A DNA stretch of 48,006 bases from Prevotella sp. S7-1-8 (GCF_000758925.1 NZ_JRNC01000047.1:1-48006), one strand, 5' to 3'. Numbered from the stretch's first letter, positions 1 to 7,861 are shown. The notes: generated by a model from the sequence alone, not told the origin. A program made the numbers and translations.

Positions 1-446
1 CTATTTTTTCAAAAAATGCGCTCGGGATAAGCAGGTTTTTAAAGAAAAAAAACCGAAAATGCGTAAACATTCTGTCGCCATATAGAAGCGTACACACGCC
101 CCATTCGCCCCCCACCTATGTTGTACATGGTGAGCGTCTCTTCAAAAAACATACGGCTATTTATTGTACCAAGGGGTTAATCTCAATAGCGAAATGAAAC
201 GCCATACTTTTCCCATTGAGCCCAAAAAAGGTTTGCCATGTATATACCCTCTTGTTTTACAGACACCTATTAATATATATCAAAATTGGCATATTTGCGA
301 ACAATGGGCATGTCATTCGCCAATACGCCAATTCCAATAGCTGCTTTGCATGTTTGTTTCAACAGTTTTTGGCTCATGCCCATACTTCGTGTTGACAACA
401 AACAGGTTGTCGACCAAGGGGCTATCGCCCCTTAGCCACGTGCCAT
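1..446. other. Left-edge intergenic region without a recognisable gene
   Basis: No open reading frame here looks like a protein. The region is AT-rich and holds several inverted repeats. One is a nested structure at 284-333: outer arms AATTGGC (284-290) and GCCAATT (327-333) enclose inner arms GCGAA (298-302) and TTCGC (316-320), with 6-base internal loops on both sides. The part next to tdh holds two hairpins, listed separately. It is the 3' flank of tdh plus sequence whose neighbour lies outside the window. Confidence 0.5.
391..433 (-). terminator. Tandem hairpins downstream of tdh
   Basis: Two adjacent hairpins begin 13 bases past the tdh stop. The nearer one pairs AAGGGGC (416-422) with GCCCCTT (427-433) around a TATC loop. 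The second pairs GTTGACAAC (391-399) with GTTGTCGAC (405-413) with one G.U pair. Neither is followed by a clear T-run on the minus strand, so intrinsic termination is plausible but not certain. Confidence 0.45.
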
Positions 447-1403
447 TTATTTAGCCAATTTCACTGTCAGTTTCTCAAGCATGTCTTTTGTCATGCTGTC
501 AAGGTCATAAGATGGTTTCCACTGCCACTCCTCGCGAGCGCACGTGTCATCAAGCATGTTAGGCCAACTGTCAGCGATGCCTTGTTTCAATGGGTCCACG
601 TCATATTCCATCTCAAAGTCAGGCTTGTACTTTTTGATAGCGGCAAAAAAGTCTTCGGGCGCCAAGCTCATCGAGGCTATGTTAAAAGCGTTGCGATGCA
701 CCAATTTGTCGGGGTTTGCTTCCATGAGCTGGATAGCAGCTTTCAGGGCGTCAGGCATGTATATCATGTCCATCTTCGTTCCCTCCTTGATGGGACAAAC
801 AAACTTCTCGCCACGCACAGCGTAGTAGTATATGTCCACGCCATAGTCTGTCGTTCCGCCCCCCGGAGGTGTGACGTATGAGATAACACCCGGAAATCTC
901 ACCGCGCGCGTGTCCACACCGTACTTAAAGTAGTAATAGTCGCTCAGCAGCTCGGTCGTCACCTTGGAAACGCCATATATGGTACGCGGACGCTGTACGG
1001 TGTCTTGCGGTGTCATGTCCCTTGGCGTGGTGGGACCAAAAGATCCAATGGAGCTGGGCGTAAACACGGCACAATGATTCTCGCGAGCCACCTCGAGTAT
1101 GTTCCAAAGGCCGCCAATGCCTATCTTCCATGCCAACTGAGGTTTTTTCTCGGCTACCACCGAAAGCAACGCCGCAAGGTTATAGATCGCGTCTATGTCA
1201 TATTTTTTCACCACGTCAGCGATGAGCTGAGCGTCGGTTACGTCGGCAATGGCCGACGGACCACCCTCTTTCAGCTCACCCTTGGGCTCGGCTCCTACGA
1301 TGTAGCCAGCCACCACATGGTCGTTTCCATACACTTTTCGCAATTCTCTTGTCAGCTCGGAGCCTATCTGCCCTGTGGAGCCGATGACCAAAATGTTCTT
1401 CAT
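447..1403 (-). CDS. tdh: L-threonine 3-dehydrogenase, SDR/epimerase-like type
   Basis: This 318-residue protein is an extended short-chain dehydrogenase that should oxidise L-threonine to 2-amino-3-ketobutyrate with NAD+ in the cytoplasm. The N-terminus has the Rossmann signature G8-S-T-G11-Q-I-G14, and the catalytic pair is seen as Y143-G-V-S-K147 after a PSSIGSFG segment that supplies the active-site Ser/Thr. Length and motifs match the epimerase-like threonine dehydrogenases of Bacteroidetes rather than the zinc-dependent E. coli enzyme. By sequence alone it could be called a generic NAD-dependent epimerase, but the divergently transcribed neighbour is kbl, which takes the next step of the same pathway, and this makes the assignment firm. 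A good -7 element lies 35 bases upstream of the ATG. Confidence 0.88.
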   Translation of the reverse strand: MKNILVIGSTGQIGSELTRELRKVYGNDHVVAGYIVGAEPKGELKEGGPSAIADVTDAQLIADVVKKYDIDAIYNLAALLSVVAEKKPQLAWKIGIGGLWNILEVARENHCAVFTPSSIGSFGPTTPRDMTPQDTVQRPRTIYGVSKVTTELLSDYYYFKYGVDTRAVRFPGVISYVTPPGGGTTDYGVDIYYYAVRGEKFVCPIKEGTKMDMIYMPDALKAAIQLMEANPDKLVHRNAFNIASMSLAPEDFFAAIKKYKPDFEMEYDVDPLKQGIADSWPNMLDDTCAREEWQWKPSYDLDSMTKDMLEKLTVKLAK

Positions 1404-1437
1404 TCTAAATATGATTTAGGTTTTTGTATTTTGCGCA

Positions 1438-1445
1438 CAAATATA
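1438..1445 (-). promoter_or_regulatory. -7 promoter element of tdh
   Basis: Read on the minus strand this is TATATTTG, an exact match to the Bacteroidetes -7 consensus TAnnTTTG, placed 35 bases upstream of the tdh ATG. No TTTG was found at the usual -33 spacing. The divergent kbl gene has only a partial match, TTACTTTG at 1552-1559. Confidence 0.6.
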
Positions 1446-1597
1446 ACGTTTTTTCACCACCGTTTAATCTTTTGGCCATTGTTTTTTGTGAACAACGCGT
1501 GCTTTTTGCAAAATATAACACTAATTAAGTGGTTTTCTCGGAAATATTATCTTACTTTGTGTGCAAGAAAAATAAAAAATACCTAATCCTAAATCAC

Positions 1598-2785
1598 ATG
1601 TACGGAAAAATTAAAGAGCAACTAAGCAACAGGCTCGCCGACTTGAAAGAAGCTGGCCTTTACAAAGAAGAGCGCATTATCGAAGGACCGCAAGACGCCA
1701 TGATCCAAGTGAAAGGCAAGAATGTGCTGAATTTCTGCGCCAACAACTATTTGGGGCTGTCCAACCATCCACGGTTGATCGAGGCATCCAAGAAAATGAT
1801 GGATCGCCGAGGATACGGCATGTCGTCCGTGCGTTTCATCTGTGGCACGCAAGACATACACAAAGAGCTTGAGGCTGCCATCACCGAGTACTTCCATACC
1901 GAAGACACCATTCTCTATGCCGCCTGCTTTGATGCCAACGGTGGACTTTTCGGATCATTCTTGGACAAAGACGACGCTATCATCTCCGACGCCCTGAACC
2001 ACGCCTCCATCATCGACGGCGTCCGCCTTTGCAAGGCCAAACGTTACCGCTACGCCAATGCCGACATGGCCGAATTGGAAAAATGCCTGCAAGAGGCACA
2101 AGAGCAGCGTTTTCGCATCATCTGCACGGACGGCGTGTTCTCCATGGACGGCAACGTAGCGCCGATAGACAAGATATGCGACTTGGCGGAGAAATACGAC
2201 GCTTTGGTTATGGTAGACGAAAGTCACTCAGCTGGTGTGGTTGGAGCCACCGGGCACGGTGTAAGCGAGCTGACAGACACTTACGGCCGTGTGGACATCT
2301 ACACAGGCACGCTTGGCAAGTCCTTTGGAGGCGCGCTTGGTGGTTTTACCACCGGTCGCAAGGAGATCATCGACATGCTCCGTCAAAGCAGTAGGCCATA
2401 CCTCTTCTCCAACTCGCTCGCCCCCGGCATCATCGGCGCCAGTTTGGAGGTATTCAAGATGCTGAAAGAAAACAACGACCTGCACGACCAGTTGGTCAAG
2501 AACGTGGAGTATTTCCGTGAGCGTATGATTGCCGCTGGCTTCGACATCAAGCCCACCCAGAGCGCCATCTGCGCCGTGATGCTCTACGACGCGCCCCTGT
2601 CGCAGAAATATGCGGCCAAACTATTAGACGAGGGCATCTATGTCACCGGCTTTTATTATCCAGTGGTGCCAAGCGGAGAGGCGCGCATTCGCGTACAGCT
2701 TTCGGCCGCGCACACCAAGGAGCAGCTTGACAGATGCGTGGACGCGTTCATCAAAATAGGCAAGGAATTAGGCGTGTTGAAATAA
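1598..2785 (+). CDS. kbl: Glycine C-acetyltransferase (2-amino-3-ketobutyrate CoA ligase)
   Basis: A 395-residue alpha-oxoamine synthase that uses PLP to cleave 2-amino-3-ketobutyrate with CoA into glycine and acetyl-CoA. The lysine that binds PLP is visible in TLGKSFGGALGG (K241), preceded by the cofactor-contacting VDESHSAG segment (D207) and by NYLGL and ALNHAS motifs typical of the family. The reading frame stays open further upstream to 1529, but the chosen ATG gives the conserved N-terminus MYGKIKEQL, and a likely -7 element lies within the upstream extension. KBL, serine palmitoyltransferase and AONS share the fold; the divergent tdh gene, together with full length and motif agreement, supports KBL. 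Confidence 0.92.
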   Translation: MYGKIKEQLSNRLADLKEAGLYKEERIIEGPQDAMIQVKGKNVLNFCANNYLGLSNHPRLIEASKKMMDRRGYGMSSVRFICGTQDIHKELEAAITEYFHTEDTILYAACFDANGGLFGSFLDKDDAIISDALNHASIIDGVRLCKAKRYRYANADMAELEKCLQEAQEQRFRIICTDGVFSMDGNVAPIDKICDLAEKYDALVMVDESHSAGVVGATGHGVSELTDTYGRVDIYTGTLGKSFGGALGGFTTGRKEIIDMLRQSSRPYLFSNSLAPGIIGASLEVFKMLKENNDLHDQLVKNVEYFRERMIAAGFDIKPTQSAICAVMLYDAPLSQKYAAKLLDEGIYVTGFYYPVVPSGEARIRVQLSAAHTKEQLDRCVDAFIKIGKELGVLK

Positions 2786-2796
2786 ACGCATTAAAC

Positions 2797-2833
2797 AAAA
2801 GGTGTGCCCACAGCATTGTGAGCACACCTTTTT
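2797..2833. terminator. Bidirectional terminator between kbl and rpmH
   Basis: AAAAGGTGTGC (2797-2807) pairs perfectly with GCACACCTTTT (2822-2832) around a 14-base loop. The T-run serves kbl on the plus strand, and the A-run of the left arm gives a U-run for transcripts from rpmH on the minus strand. The two genes converge on it. Confidence 0.85.
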
Positions 2834-2859
2834 AAATCGTCTTGATTGGAAAGAGCTTC

Positions 2860-3015
2860 TTACTTTCCGTGATTTTCGTCTGACACAGTCAACTTTTTAC
2901 GACCATGAGCGCGACGCGCGCTCAGCACGCGGCGGCCATTCTTGGTTGCCATTCTTTCGCGAAAACCATGCTTGTTGACACGGCGACGATTGTGGGGCTG
3001 GAATGTTCTTTTCAT
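2860..3015 (-). CDS. rpmH: 50S ribosomal protein L34
   Basis: A 51-codon gene on the minus strand. Its product is the small, very basic L34 protein of the large ribosomal subunit. The N-terminus [12 protein letters not shown] and the core [16 protein letters not shown] are diagnostic of L34, and the C-terminal tail continues [11 protein letters not shown] before a short acidic extension ending in NHGK. Usual L34 length is 44-52 residues. It is transcribed away from efp, from a well-formed promoter at 3083-3113, and ends at the bidirectional terminator shared with kbl. Confidence 0.97.
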   Translation of the reverse strand: MKRTFQPHNRRRVNKHGFRERMATKNGRRVLSARRAHGRKKLTVSDENHGK

Positions 3016-3082
3016 CTTTCTATATTGTTTTTAATTTATTATAATGTCGATACCAATGGACGTGATAGTCCCTATCGGGCTG

Positions 3083-3113
3083 CAAAATTACTTATAATTT
3101 TCCAAATGACAAA
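3083..3113 (-). promoter_or_regulatory. rpmH promoter (TTTG-N19-TAATTTTG)
   Basis: On the minus strand the -33 box TTTG (3110-3113) is separated by exactly 19 bases from the -7 box TAATTTTG (3083-3090). This is a full match to the primary sigma factor consensus of Bacteroidetes. Transcription should begin near 3077, giving a leader of about 60 nt before the rpmH ATG. Confidence 0.85.
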
Positions 3114-3165
3114 GAATTATATGTTTTTTCAGAGCCAAATCGGCGTTTTTTTTATAATTTTATAG

Positions 3166-3173
3166 TAACTTTG
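3166..3173 (+). promoter_or_regulatory. -7 promoter element upstream of efp
   Basis: TAACTTTG matches TAnnTTTG exactly and is followed by GC, as is common for this class. The -33 position is only a T-run, so half of the promoter is weak. If used, transcription starts about 275 nt before the efp start codon. Confidence 0.55.
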
Positions 3174-3456
3174 CAGGCGCAAAAAGCGCATGAGGCCATC
3201 TCGCCATACCCATGCGAATGAAGCCGTATGATAAAGCGTCTCGATTGTTTTTCCCGAAAAGCGAAATTTGGTCGACATTCTTCATAGGCTCAATCCGCTG
3301 ATTGGCGAGCGCGGAACCTAACTCGAGACGCTCCCGTTCAAAAGCCAAACAGACGGAACAGCTACCAGCAGAACGGCACGACAGCACAGGCAGCCCAACC
3401 AAATGCGCCAAAAAAAGCACTATGAGCATTGTAACAAATTTATAAAAACATATAAT
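3174..3456 (+). promoter_or_regulatory. Long efp 5' leader with a distant inverted repeat
   Basis: No convincing gene lies between the promoter element and efp. The leader holds a 10-base inverted repeat, AGCGTCTCGA (3235-3244) and TCGAGACGCT (3323-3332), 78 bases apart, and a small hairpin GCGCaaaaaGCGC just after the predicted start. Two tiny open frames exist, of 13 codons (3190-3231) and 29 codons (3212-3301), overlapping in different frames. A structured regulatory leader is an inference; no known riboswitch class was recognised. Confidence 0.35.
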
Positions 3457-4026
3457 ATGATCAATTCACAAGAAATAAAAATCGGCACCTGCATCCGTAT
3501 GGATGGAGGCATTTGGAAATGCGTAGACTTTCAACATCGCAAACCTGGAAAGGGCAACACCGTGATGAATACCAAGCTGAAAAACGTGGCCGACGGCCGC
3601 GTGCTGGAACGCACGTTCCAAGTAGGCTTCAAGCTTGACGACGTGCGGGTGGAGCACAGACCCTACCAATACCTCTACGAGGATGGCACAGGCTGCATAT
3701 TCATGAACCAAGAGACCTTCGAGCAGATACCCATCGCGAGAGACATGATCACCGGAGCTGACTTTATGAAAGAGGGAGACGTCGTGGATGTGCAAACCGA
3801 CACGTCAGACGGAACCATCCTTTCGGCAGAGATGCCTGTTAAAACCAATCTCGTCATCACTCACAGCGAGCCGGGCATCAAAGGCAACACCGCCACTAAC
3901 GCCACCAAGCCAGCCACATTGGAAACTGGGGCCGAGGTGCGCGTGCCGCTCTTTATCAACGAGGGTGAAACCATCACCATCGACACCCGCGACGGAAGCT
4001 ATGTGGGGCGCGTGACCGACAAGTAA
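3457..4026 (+). CDS. efp: Translation elongation factor P
   Basis: A 189-residue EF-P, which binds ribosomes stalled on consecutive prolines and promotes peptide bond formation. The N-terminal KOW-like domain begins INSQEIKIGTCIR. The tip loop reads RKPGKGNTV, so the residue that is post-translationally modified in many bacteria is Lys32, the lysine type. The OB domains follow, and the C-terminus ends in the family signature IDTRDGSYVGRV. The frame is open upstream to 3403, but the ATG at 3457 gives the standard EF-P N-terminus and length. No EF-P modification gene (epmA, epmB) is nearby. Confidence 0.96.
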   Translation: MINSQEIKIGTCIRMDGGIWKCVDFQHRKPGKGNTVMNTKLKNVADGRVLERTFQVGFKLDDVRVEHRPYQYLYEDGTGCIFMNQETFEQIPIARDMITGADFMKEGDVVDVQTDTSDGTILSAEMPVKTNLVITHSEPGIKGNTATNATKPATLETGAEVRVPLFINEGETITIDTRDGSYVGRVTDK

Positions 4027-4056
4027 GTCCGTAAGCACACTCTTCACCATTTACAG

Positions 4057-4156
4057 CTCCCCAAGCCCATCCCCCAAGGAAATGTTGACCACTATCGCAG
4101 GCTCAAAAGTGTTAGCGCATAGACAGACATGACCCGGCAAGGACGGGCTTGGGGAG
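4057..4156. repeat. 100-bp element with 12-bp terminal inverted repeats
   Basis: CTCCCCAAGCCC (4057-4068) is repeated in perfect inversion as GGGCTTGGGGAG (4145-4156), and the pairing extends a further 3 bases inward past one mismatch. The element measures exactly 100 bp. The bases just outside are TTACAG on the left and TTACCG on the right, which could be an imperfect 6-bp target duplication. A MITE-like insertion or a long-range RNA hairpin between efp and the glycosyltransferase gene would both fit. Confidence 0.45.
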
Positions 4157-4180
4157 TTACCGTTCTGAACATATCGCATC

Positions 4181-5287
4181 ATGAGCCACGACCAAGACAC
4201 CCAGCCGCGCCACGCATCGGCGCAAGCAGAGAGCGAGCCTTTGTTCTCCATCATCATTCCTGTGTTTAACCGTCCGGACGAAGTGGACGAGCTGTTAGAC
4301 AGCCTTACGCGACAGCAAGTGCGCGACTTCGAGGTCGTCGTCGTGGAAGACGGGTCGCAAACGCCCTGCCTGTCGGTATGCGACAAATACCAAGGACGCT
4401 TGCGCCTGCGATACTTCGCGAAGCCCAACAGTGGCCCAGGACAAAGCCGCAACTACGGAGTGGAGCGCGCCAACGGCCGATACATGCTCATACTCGACTC
4501 TGACGTGGTGCTGCCCGAGGGTTACCTCGCGGCCATAGAGCGCGAATTAAGGCGCGAGGCTGCCGACGCTTTCGGAGGACCAGACCGTGCGCACCATTCG
4601 TTTAGCGACACTCAGAAGGCCATCTCCTACGCCATGACAAGTTTTTTCACCACCGGGGGCATTCGTGGTGGCAAGAAAAAGTTGGACAAGTTTTATCCGC
4701 GCTCATTCAACATGGGCGTTCGTCGCGACGTATACCAGCAGCTTGGCGGCTTCTCCAAGATGCGATTTGGCGAAGACATCGACTTCTCCATACGTATTTT
4801 TAAGGCCGGCTACCAATGCCGGCTGTTTCCCGACGCTTGGGTGTACCACAAGCGTCGCACAGACTTTCGCAAATTTTGGCGACAGGTTTACAACAGCGGC
4901 ATAGCACGGATAAACCTTTTTAAACGATACCCAGACAGCCTGAAAGCGGTACACTTGCTGCCCATGGTTTTCACATTAGGCACCATCGCCCTGACGCTCT
5001 TCGCGCTTTTGGGCGCTGTCTTTTTCCTCTTTGGACACACGCGCGCGCAACATTCGTTTGGCGTCACGGCCATGACGGCAGGGCTGTTGCCTCTCGCGAT
5101 CTACGCAATTCTGATTTTTGCCGACGCCGCCATTCTTTTCAGCAGCGCCAAGATAGGATTGCTTGCCATTCGCGCGGCGTTCACGCAGCTCATGGGATAT
5201 GGTTGCGGATTTATTGGCGCGGCATGGAAACGCCTGTTATGGCACAAGGATGAATACTCCGCTTACAACCACAATTTTTACAAATGA
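4181..5287 (+). CDS. Family 2 glycosyltransferase with C-terminal membrane segments
   Basis: A 368-residue GT-A fold enzyme that should transfer a sugar from a nucleotide donor to an unknown acceptor at the inner face of the cytoplasmic membrane. The donor-binding region starts FSIIIPVFN (22-30) with VVVVEDGS at 52-59; the metal-binding DxD is D106-S-D108 in LILDSDVVLPEG; and the acceptor-side acidic motif is GED near 197-199, in front of a GYQCRLFPDAWVYH segment typical of GT2 proteins. Hydrophobic stretches at about 260-284, 300-320 and 325-345 suggest membrane anchoring. It stands between efp and radC, not in a polysaccharide cluster, so the product cannot be predicted. Confidence 0.85.
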   Translation: MSHDQDTQPRHASAQAESEPLFSIIIPVFNRPDEVDELLDSLTRQQVRDFEVVVVEDGSQTPCLSVCDKYQGRLRLRYFAKPNSGPGQSRNYGVERANGRYMLILDSDVVLPEGYLAAIERELRREAADAFGGPDRAHHSFSDTQKAISYAMTSFFTTGGIRGGKKKLDKFYPRSFNMGVRRDVYQQLGGFSKMRFGEDIDFSIRIFKAGYQCRLFPDAWVYHKRRTDFRKFWRQVYNSGIARINLFKRYPDSLKAVHLLPMVFTLGTIALTLFALLGAVFFLFGHTRAQHSFGVTAMTAGLLPLAIYAILIFADAAILFSSAKIGLLAIRAAFTQLMGYGCGFIGAAWKRLLWHKDEYSAYNHNFYK

Positions 5288-5342
5288 GCCAGCTCCACGA
5301 AAGGTTGACATCGCCATGAGTTGGACAAAACACGCTTGAACT

Positions 5343-6029
5343 TTGAAAAACCTCACCATCAACCATTGGGATGAGGCCGACCGGCCACGCGAAAAATTGG
5401 AACGCCTTGGCGCCACGGCGTTGAGCGACGCGGAGCTTTTGGCCATTCTCATAGGCTCCGGATCGCAAAAAGAGAGTGCCGTGGCACTCATGCGACGGGT
5501 GTTAGACGATTGTAACAACAACCTGAACACCCTTGGCAAGATGTCCATTTTCGACCTCACGCAGTATCACGGCATGGGGCCAGCCAAAGCCATCACCATT
5601 CTTGCCGCGTGCGAATTGGGCAAGAGGCGGGGCAACACAGGTGCGCAACGACGGCAAGAACTTGGGTCGGCCACAGACATTTACAACTACATGCACACAC
5701 AAATGCAAGACTTGGACGTGGAAGAGTTTCATGTCTTATTGATGAATCAGGCTTTCAGGCTCATCAAGCAAGTGCGCATCAGCCACGGGGGCATGACTGA
5801 GACCGCCGTAGACATACGCTTGATTATGAAGCATGCCATCCTCAACAATACCACCGTGATGGCCGTGTGCCATAACCATCCCAGTGGGAACACGCATCCC
5901 AGCACACACGACGACAAGCTGACACAACAAATAAAAAAGGCGTGCGAGATAATGCGCATCTACTTCTTAGACCACATCATCGTGACTGATGGAATGTATT
6001 ACAGCTATCGGGAGGAGGGCAGGCTGTAA
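5343..6029 (+). CDS. radC: RadC family JAB1/MPN-domain protein
   Basis: A 228-residue RadC. The N-terminal helix-hairpin-helix region carries ALSDAELLAILIGSG and HGMGPAKA, and the C-terminal JAMM metalloprotein core has H177-N-H179-P-S-G followed by the acidic partner D190. Family function is unsettled; it was first linked to DNA repair, but this role is doubtful. The start is TTG: an in-frame TGA at 5337-5339 rules out any upstream codon, and the first residues MKNLTINHWDEADRPREK match the usual RadC N-terminus. It follows the glycosyltransferase gene by 55 bases. Confidence 0.9.
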   Translation: MKNLTINHWDEADRPREKLERLGATALSDAELLAILIGSGSQKESAVALMRRVLDDCNNNLNTLGKMSIFDLTQYHGMGPAKAITILAACELGKRRGNTGAQRRQELGSATDIYNYMHTQMQDLDVEEFHVLLMNQAFRLIKQVRISHGGMTETAVDIRLIMKHAILNNTTVMAVCHNHPSGNTHPSTHDDKLTQQIKKACEIMRIYFLDHIIVTDGMYYSYREEGRL

Positions 6030-6171
6030 CGATAGAGCGTCATCCCACGCCCGCCACCCATCACTCATGGCGATGGCAGCGCCGTGACAGATGAACTAAA
6101 TTCATAGCTCTAACAGTTGGTACATTCGAATTAAATGCTTAAATTCGCAGGGTCAACAATATTTCAGAACT

Positions 6172-6492
6172 ATGACACAGCAAGAAAAAACCATGATAGA
6201 GGGAAAAATAGTAGACGTTCTTAAAACCGTCTACGACCCTGAGATACCCGTAAACATTTGGGATCTTGGCATGATATACAAAATAGACCTGCAACCAGAC
6301 GGCGTGGCGGACCTTGATATGACATTCACGGCACCCTCTTGCCCTGCCGCGGATTTCATCCTTGAGGATGTGCGCACCAAGGTGGAAAGTGTAGACGGCG
6401 TGAAAGCGGCCAACGTGAACTTGGTGTTTGAGCCCGCATGGGACCAGAGCATGATGAGCGAGGAAGCGCGTGTGGAGCTGGGGTTCGACTGA
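6172..6492 (+). CDS. SufT-like MIP18/DUF59 iron-sulfur assembly protein
   Basis: A 106-residue single-domain protein of the MIP18 (formerly DUF59) family, whose members help mature iron-sulfur proteins. Family hallmarks are VYDPEIPVNIWDLGMIY near residues 20-36 and the conserved cysteine in TAPSCPAADFI. The second half (VRTKVESVDGVKAANVNLVFEPAW) is the expected ferredoxin-like alpha/beta end. No suf or isc gene lies in the window. It stands 16 bases before lpxH and is probably co-transcribed with it. Members of this family are also annotated PaaD-like, but no phenylacetate genes are present. Confidence 0.85.
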   Translation: MTQQEKTMIEGKIVDVLKTVYDPEIPVNIWDLGMIYKIDLQPDGVADLDMTFTAPSCPAADFILEDVRTKVESVDGVKAANVNLVFEPAWDQSMMSEEARVELGFD

Positions 6493-6508
6493 TTAAACGA
6501 ACACTTGG

Positions 6509-7276
6509 ATGACTAAGAACATTTATTTTTTATCCGACGCGCATTTGGGCTCTTTGGCCATCGCGCACAAAAGGACGCAAGAAAGACGGTTGGTGCGCTT
6601 CTTGGATAGCGTGAAGCACAAGGCCGCGGCCATATACCTCTTGGGCGACATGTTCGACTTTTGGAACGAATACCGCTACGTGGTACCCAAAGGATATACT
6701 CGGTTCTTGGGCAAGCTGTCCGAGCTGACCGACATGGGGGTGGAAGTGCACTTTTTCACCGGCAACCACGACTTGTGGACTTATGGGTATTTGGAGCAGG
6801 AATGTGGGCTTATCGTGCACCGAAAGCCACTCACCACCGAGCTGTATGGCAAGGAGTTTTATCTTGCGCACGGCGACGGATTAGGCGATCCGGACAATAA
6901 ATACAAGGTGCTCAGGTGCATTTTCCATAGTCCGCTGTGCCAACGCATGCTCAACTTCATACACCCATGGTGGGGCATGCGACTTGGACTGAACTGGGCC
7001 AAGCACAGCCGACTGAAGCGAGCTGGTGGAAAAGAGCCTCCCTACATGGGCGAGGACAAGGAATACTTGGCGCTTTGGACCAAGCAATACAAACAGACGC
7101 ATCCCAACATCGATTATTTTATATATGGGCATCGACACATCCAATTGGATGTTACGCTTGCTGACAAGACACGCATGCTTATTCTCGGCGACTGGATTTG
7201 GCAATTCACCTATGCCGTGTTTGATGGTGAGCATCTCTTCTTAGAACAGTATGTAGAGGGCGAGAGCGAGCCGTAA
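6509..7276 (+). CDS. lpxH: UDP-2,3-diacylglucosamine diphosphatase
   Basis: A 255-residue calcineurin-like metallophosphoesterase. LpxH removes UMP from UDP-2,3-diacylglucosamine to give lipid X in lipid A synthesis at the inner membrane surface. All metal-binding blocks are seen: D10-A-H12, G46-D47-MFD, G85-N-H87-D88, H121-GD and G207-H-R-H210. A hydrophobic, Trp/His-rich insert (about 140-170) probably forms the lipid-facing cap. The length is close to that of E. coli LpxH (240). Annotation as a generic metallophosphoesterase is common in this phylum, but the HPWWG segment and GHRH end favour LpxH. A strong terminator follows. Confidence 0.85.
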   Translation: MTKNIYFLSDAHLGSLAIAHKRTQERRLVRFLDSVKHKAAAIYLLGDMFDFWNEYRYVVPKGYTRFLGKLSELTDMGVEVHFFTGNHDLWTYGYLEQECGLIVHRKPLTTELYGKEFYLAHGDGLGDPDNKYKVLRCIFHSPLCQRMLNFIHPWWGMRLGLNWAKHSRLKRAGGKEPPYMGEDKEYLALWTKQYKQTHPNIDYFIYGHRHIQLDVTLADKTRMLILGDWIWQFTYAVFDGEHLFLEQYVEGESEP

Positions 7277-7363
7277 TCCCTAACTTATAGACCATACCGA
7301 GCAAGGACAAGCGCACAGAGAACGATCATCCTTGACAAGCTCGCGCGGCCAAAGAAAAAAAAC

Positions 7364-7410
7364 AAAAACTCCCACAGTCATTCTTTCGTGAATAGCTGTG
7401 GGAGTTTTTT
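7364..7410. terminator. Strong terminator after lpxH
   Basis: A 14-bp perfect stem, AAAAACTCCCACAG (7364-7377) with CTGTGGGAGTTTTT (7396-7409), closes an 18-base loop and ends in six T residues. It terminates the upstream plus-strand run and would also work for minus-strand transcripts. Confidence 0.9.
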
Positions 7411-7411
7411 C

Positions 7412-7657
7412 ATGGCGGAGCATCTTAACACGAGCTACTCGTCGTTCGCGCGACACTTTCGCGGGGCGCAAAAGGAGAACCCACAGGAGTGGATAGCGGA
7501 AAACAGGTTGCGCCGATTGTTGGAGCAGCTGCACAACACACCACGTGCCGAACAGGAAATCGCCGACGAGCCGGGCTTCTCGTCATTGCAAATCATGCGC
7601 GCGTTTTGTAAAACAAGAGTGGGAAAAACACCATCGCAGATACGACAGGAGAAATAA
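7412..7657 (+). pseudogene. Orphan AraC-type DNA-binding domain remnant
   Basis: This 81-codon frame, starting at an ATG two bases past the terminator T-run, reads as the C-terminal double helix-turn-helix of an AraC/XylS regulator. Visible are the first helix region (MAEHLNTSYSSFARHF), the linker NPQEWIAENRLRRLLEQL and a second helix-turn-helix ending GKTPSQIRQEK. The second motif is altered: EIADEPGFSSLQIMRAFCK stands where the family has an EIA..VGFSS..YFCR type sequence. The effector-binding half is missing and nothing upstream encodes it, so it is probably a decayed fragment. A functional solo HTH protein cannot be excluded, since the frame is intact. Confidence 0.6.
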
Positions 7658-7694
7658 CTCACAATTCATAATTTTCAATTCGAAATTTCATAAA

Positions 7695-7723
7695 TCACGT
7701 TACGTGAACGCATCGTGACGTCA
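7695..7723. promoter_or_regulatory. Two neighbouring palindromes upstream of folP
   Basis: TCACGTTACGTGA (7695-7707) is a perfect inverted repeat around a central T, and TGACGTCA (7716-7723) is a perfect 8-mer. Their centres are about 18-19 bases apart, close to two helical turns, roughly 110-135 bases upstream of the folP promoter. They may be operator half-sites for an unknown regulator. Confidence 0.35.
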
Positions 7724-7829
7724 ACCAATGATTTTTATTCTGAAACAGGACGGCGACAAGCCTTGTGTCACGGACAGCCACGCGTTGGCTTTGCCAGATA
7801 TTACATCCCGAAAAATAGTTGGATAAACA

Positions 7830-7861
7830 TTTGGGTGTATGTCACAAATAATCTATCTTTG
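7830..7861 (+). promoter_or_regulatory. folP promoter (TTTG-N20-TATCTTTG)
   Basis: The -33 box TTTG (7830-7833) and the -7 box TATCTTTG (7854-7861) match the Bacteroidetes consensus with a 20-base spacer. Transcription should start close to 7868, leaving about 180 nt before the folP ATG. The same transcript probably covers cdaA. Confidence 0.8.

Noticed and set aside
2905..3165. 86-codon plus-strand frame over the rpmH locus
   Set aside because: It lies antisense to rpmH, whose protein is unmistakable; the frame has no family features.
3160..3429. 89-codon minus-strand frame in the efp leader
   Set aside because: Cysteine/serine-rich composition without motif, no promoter on that strand, and it runs through the predicted efp transcript start.
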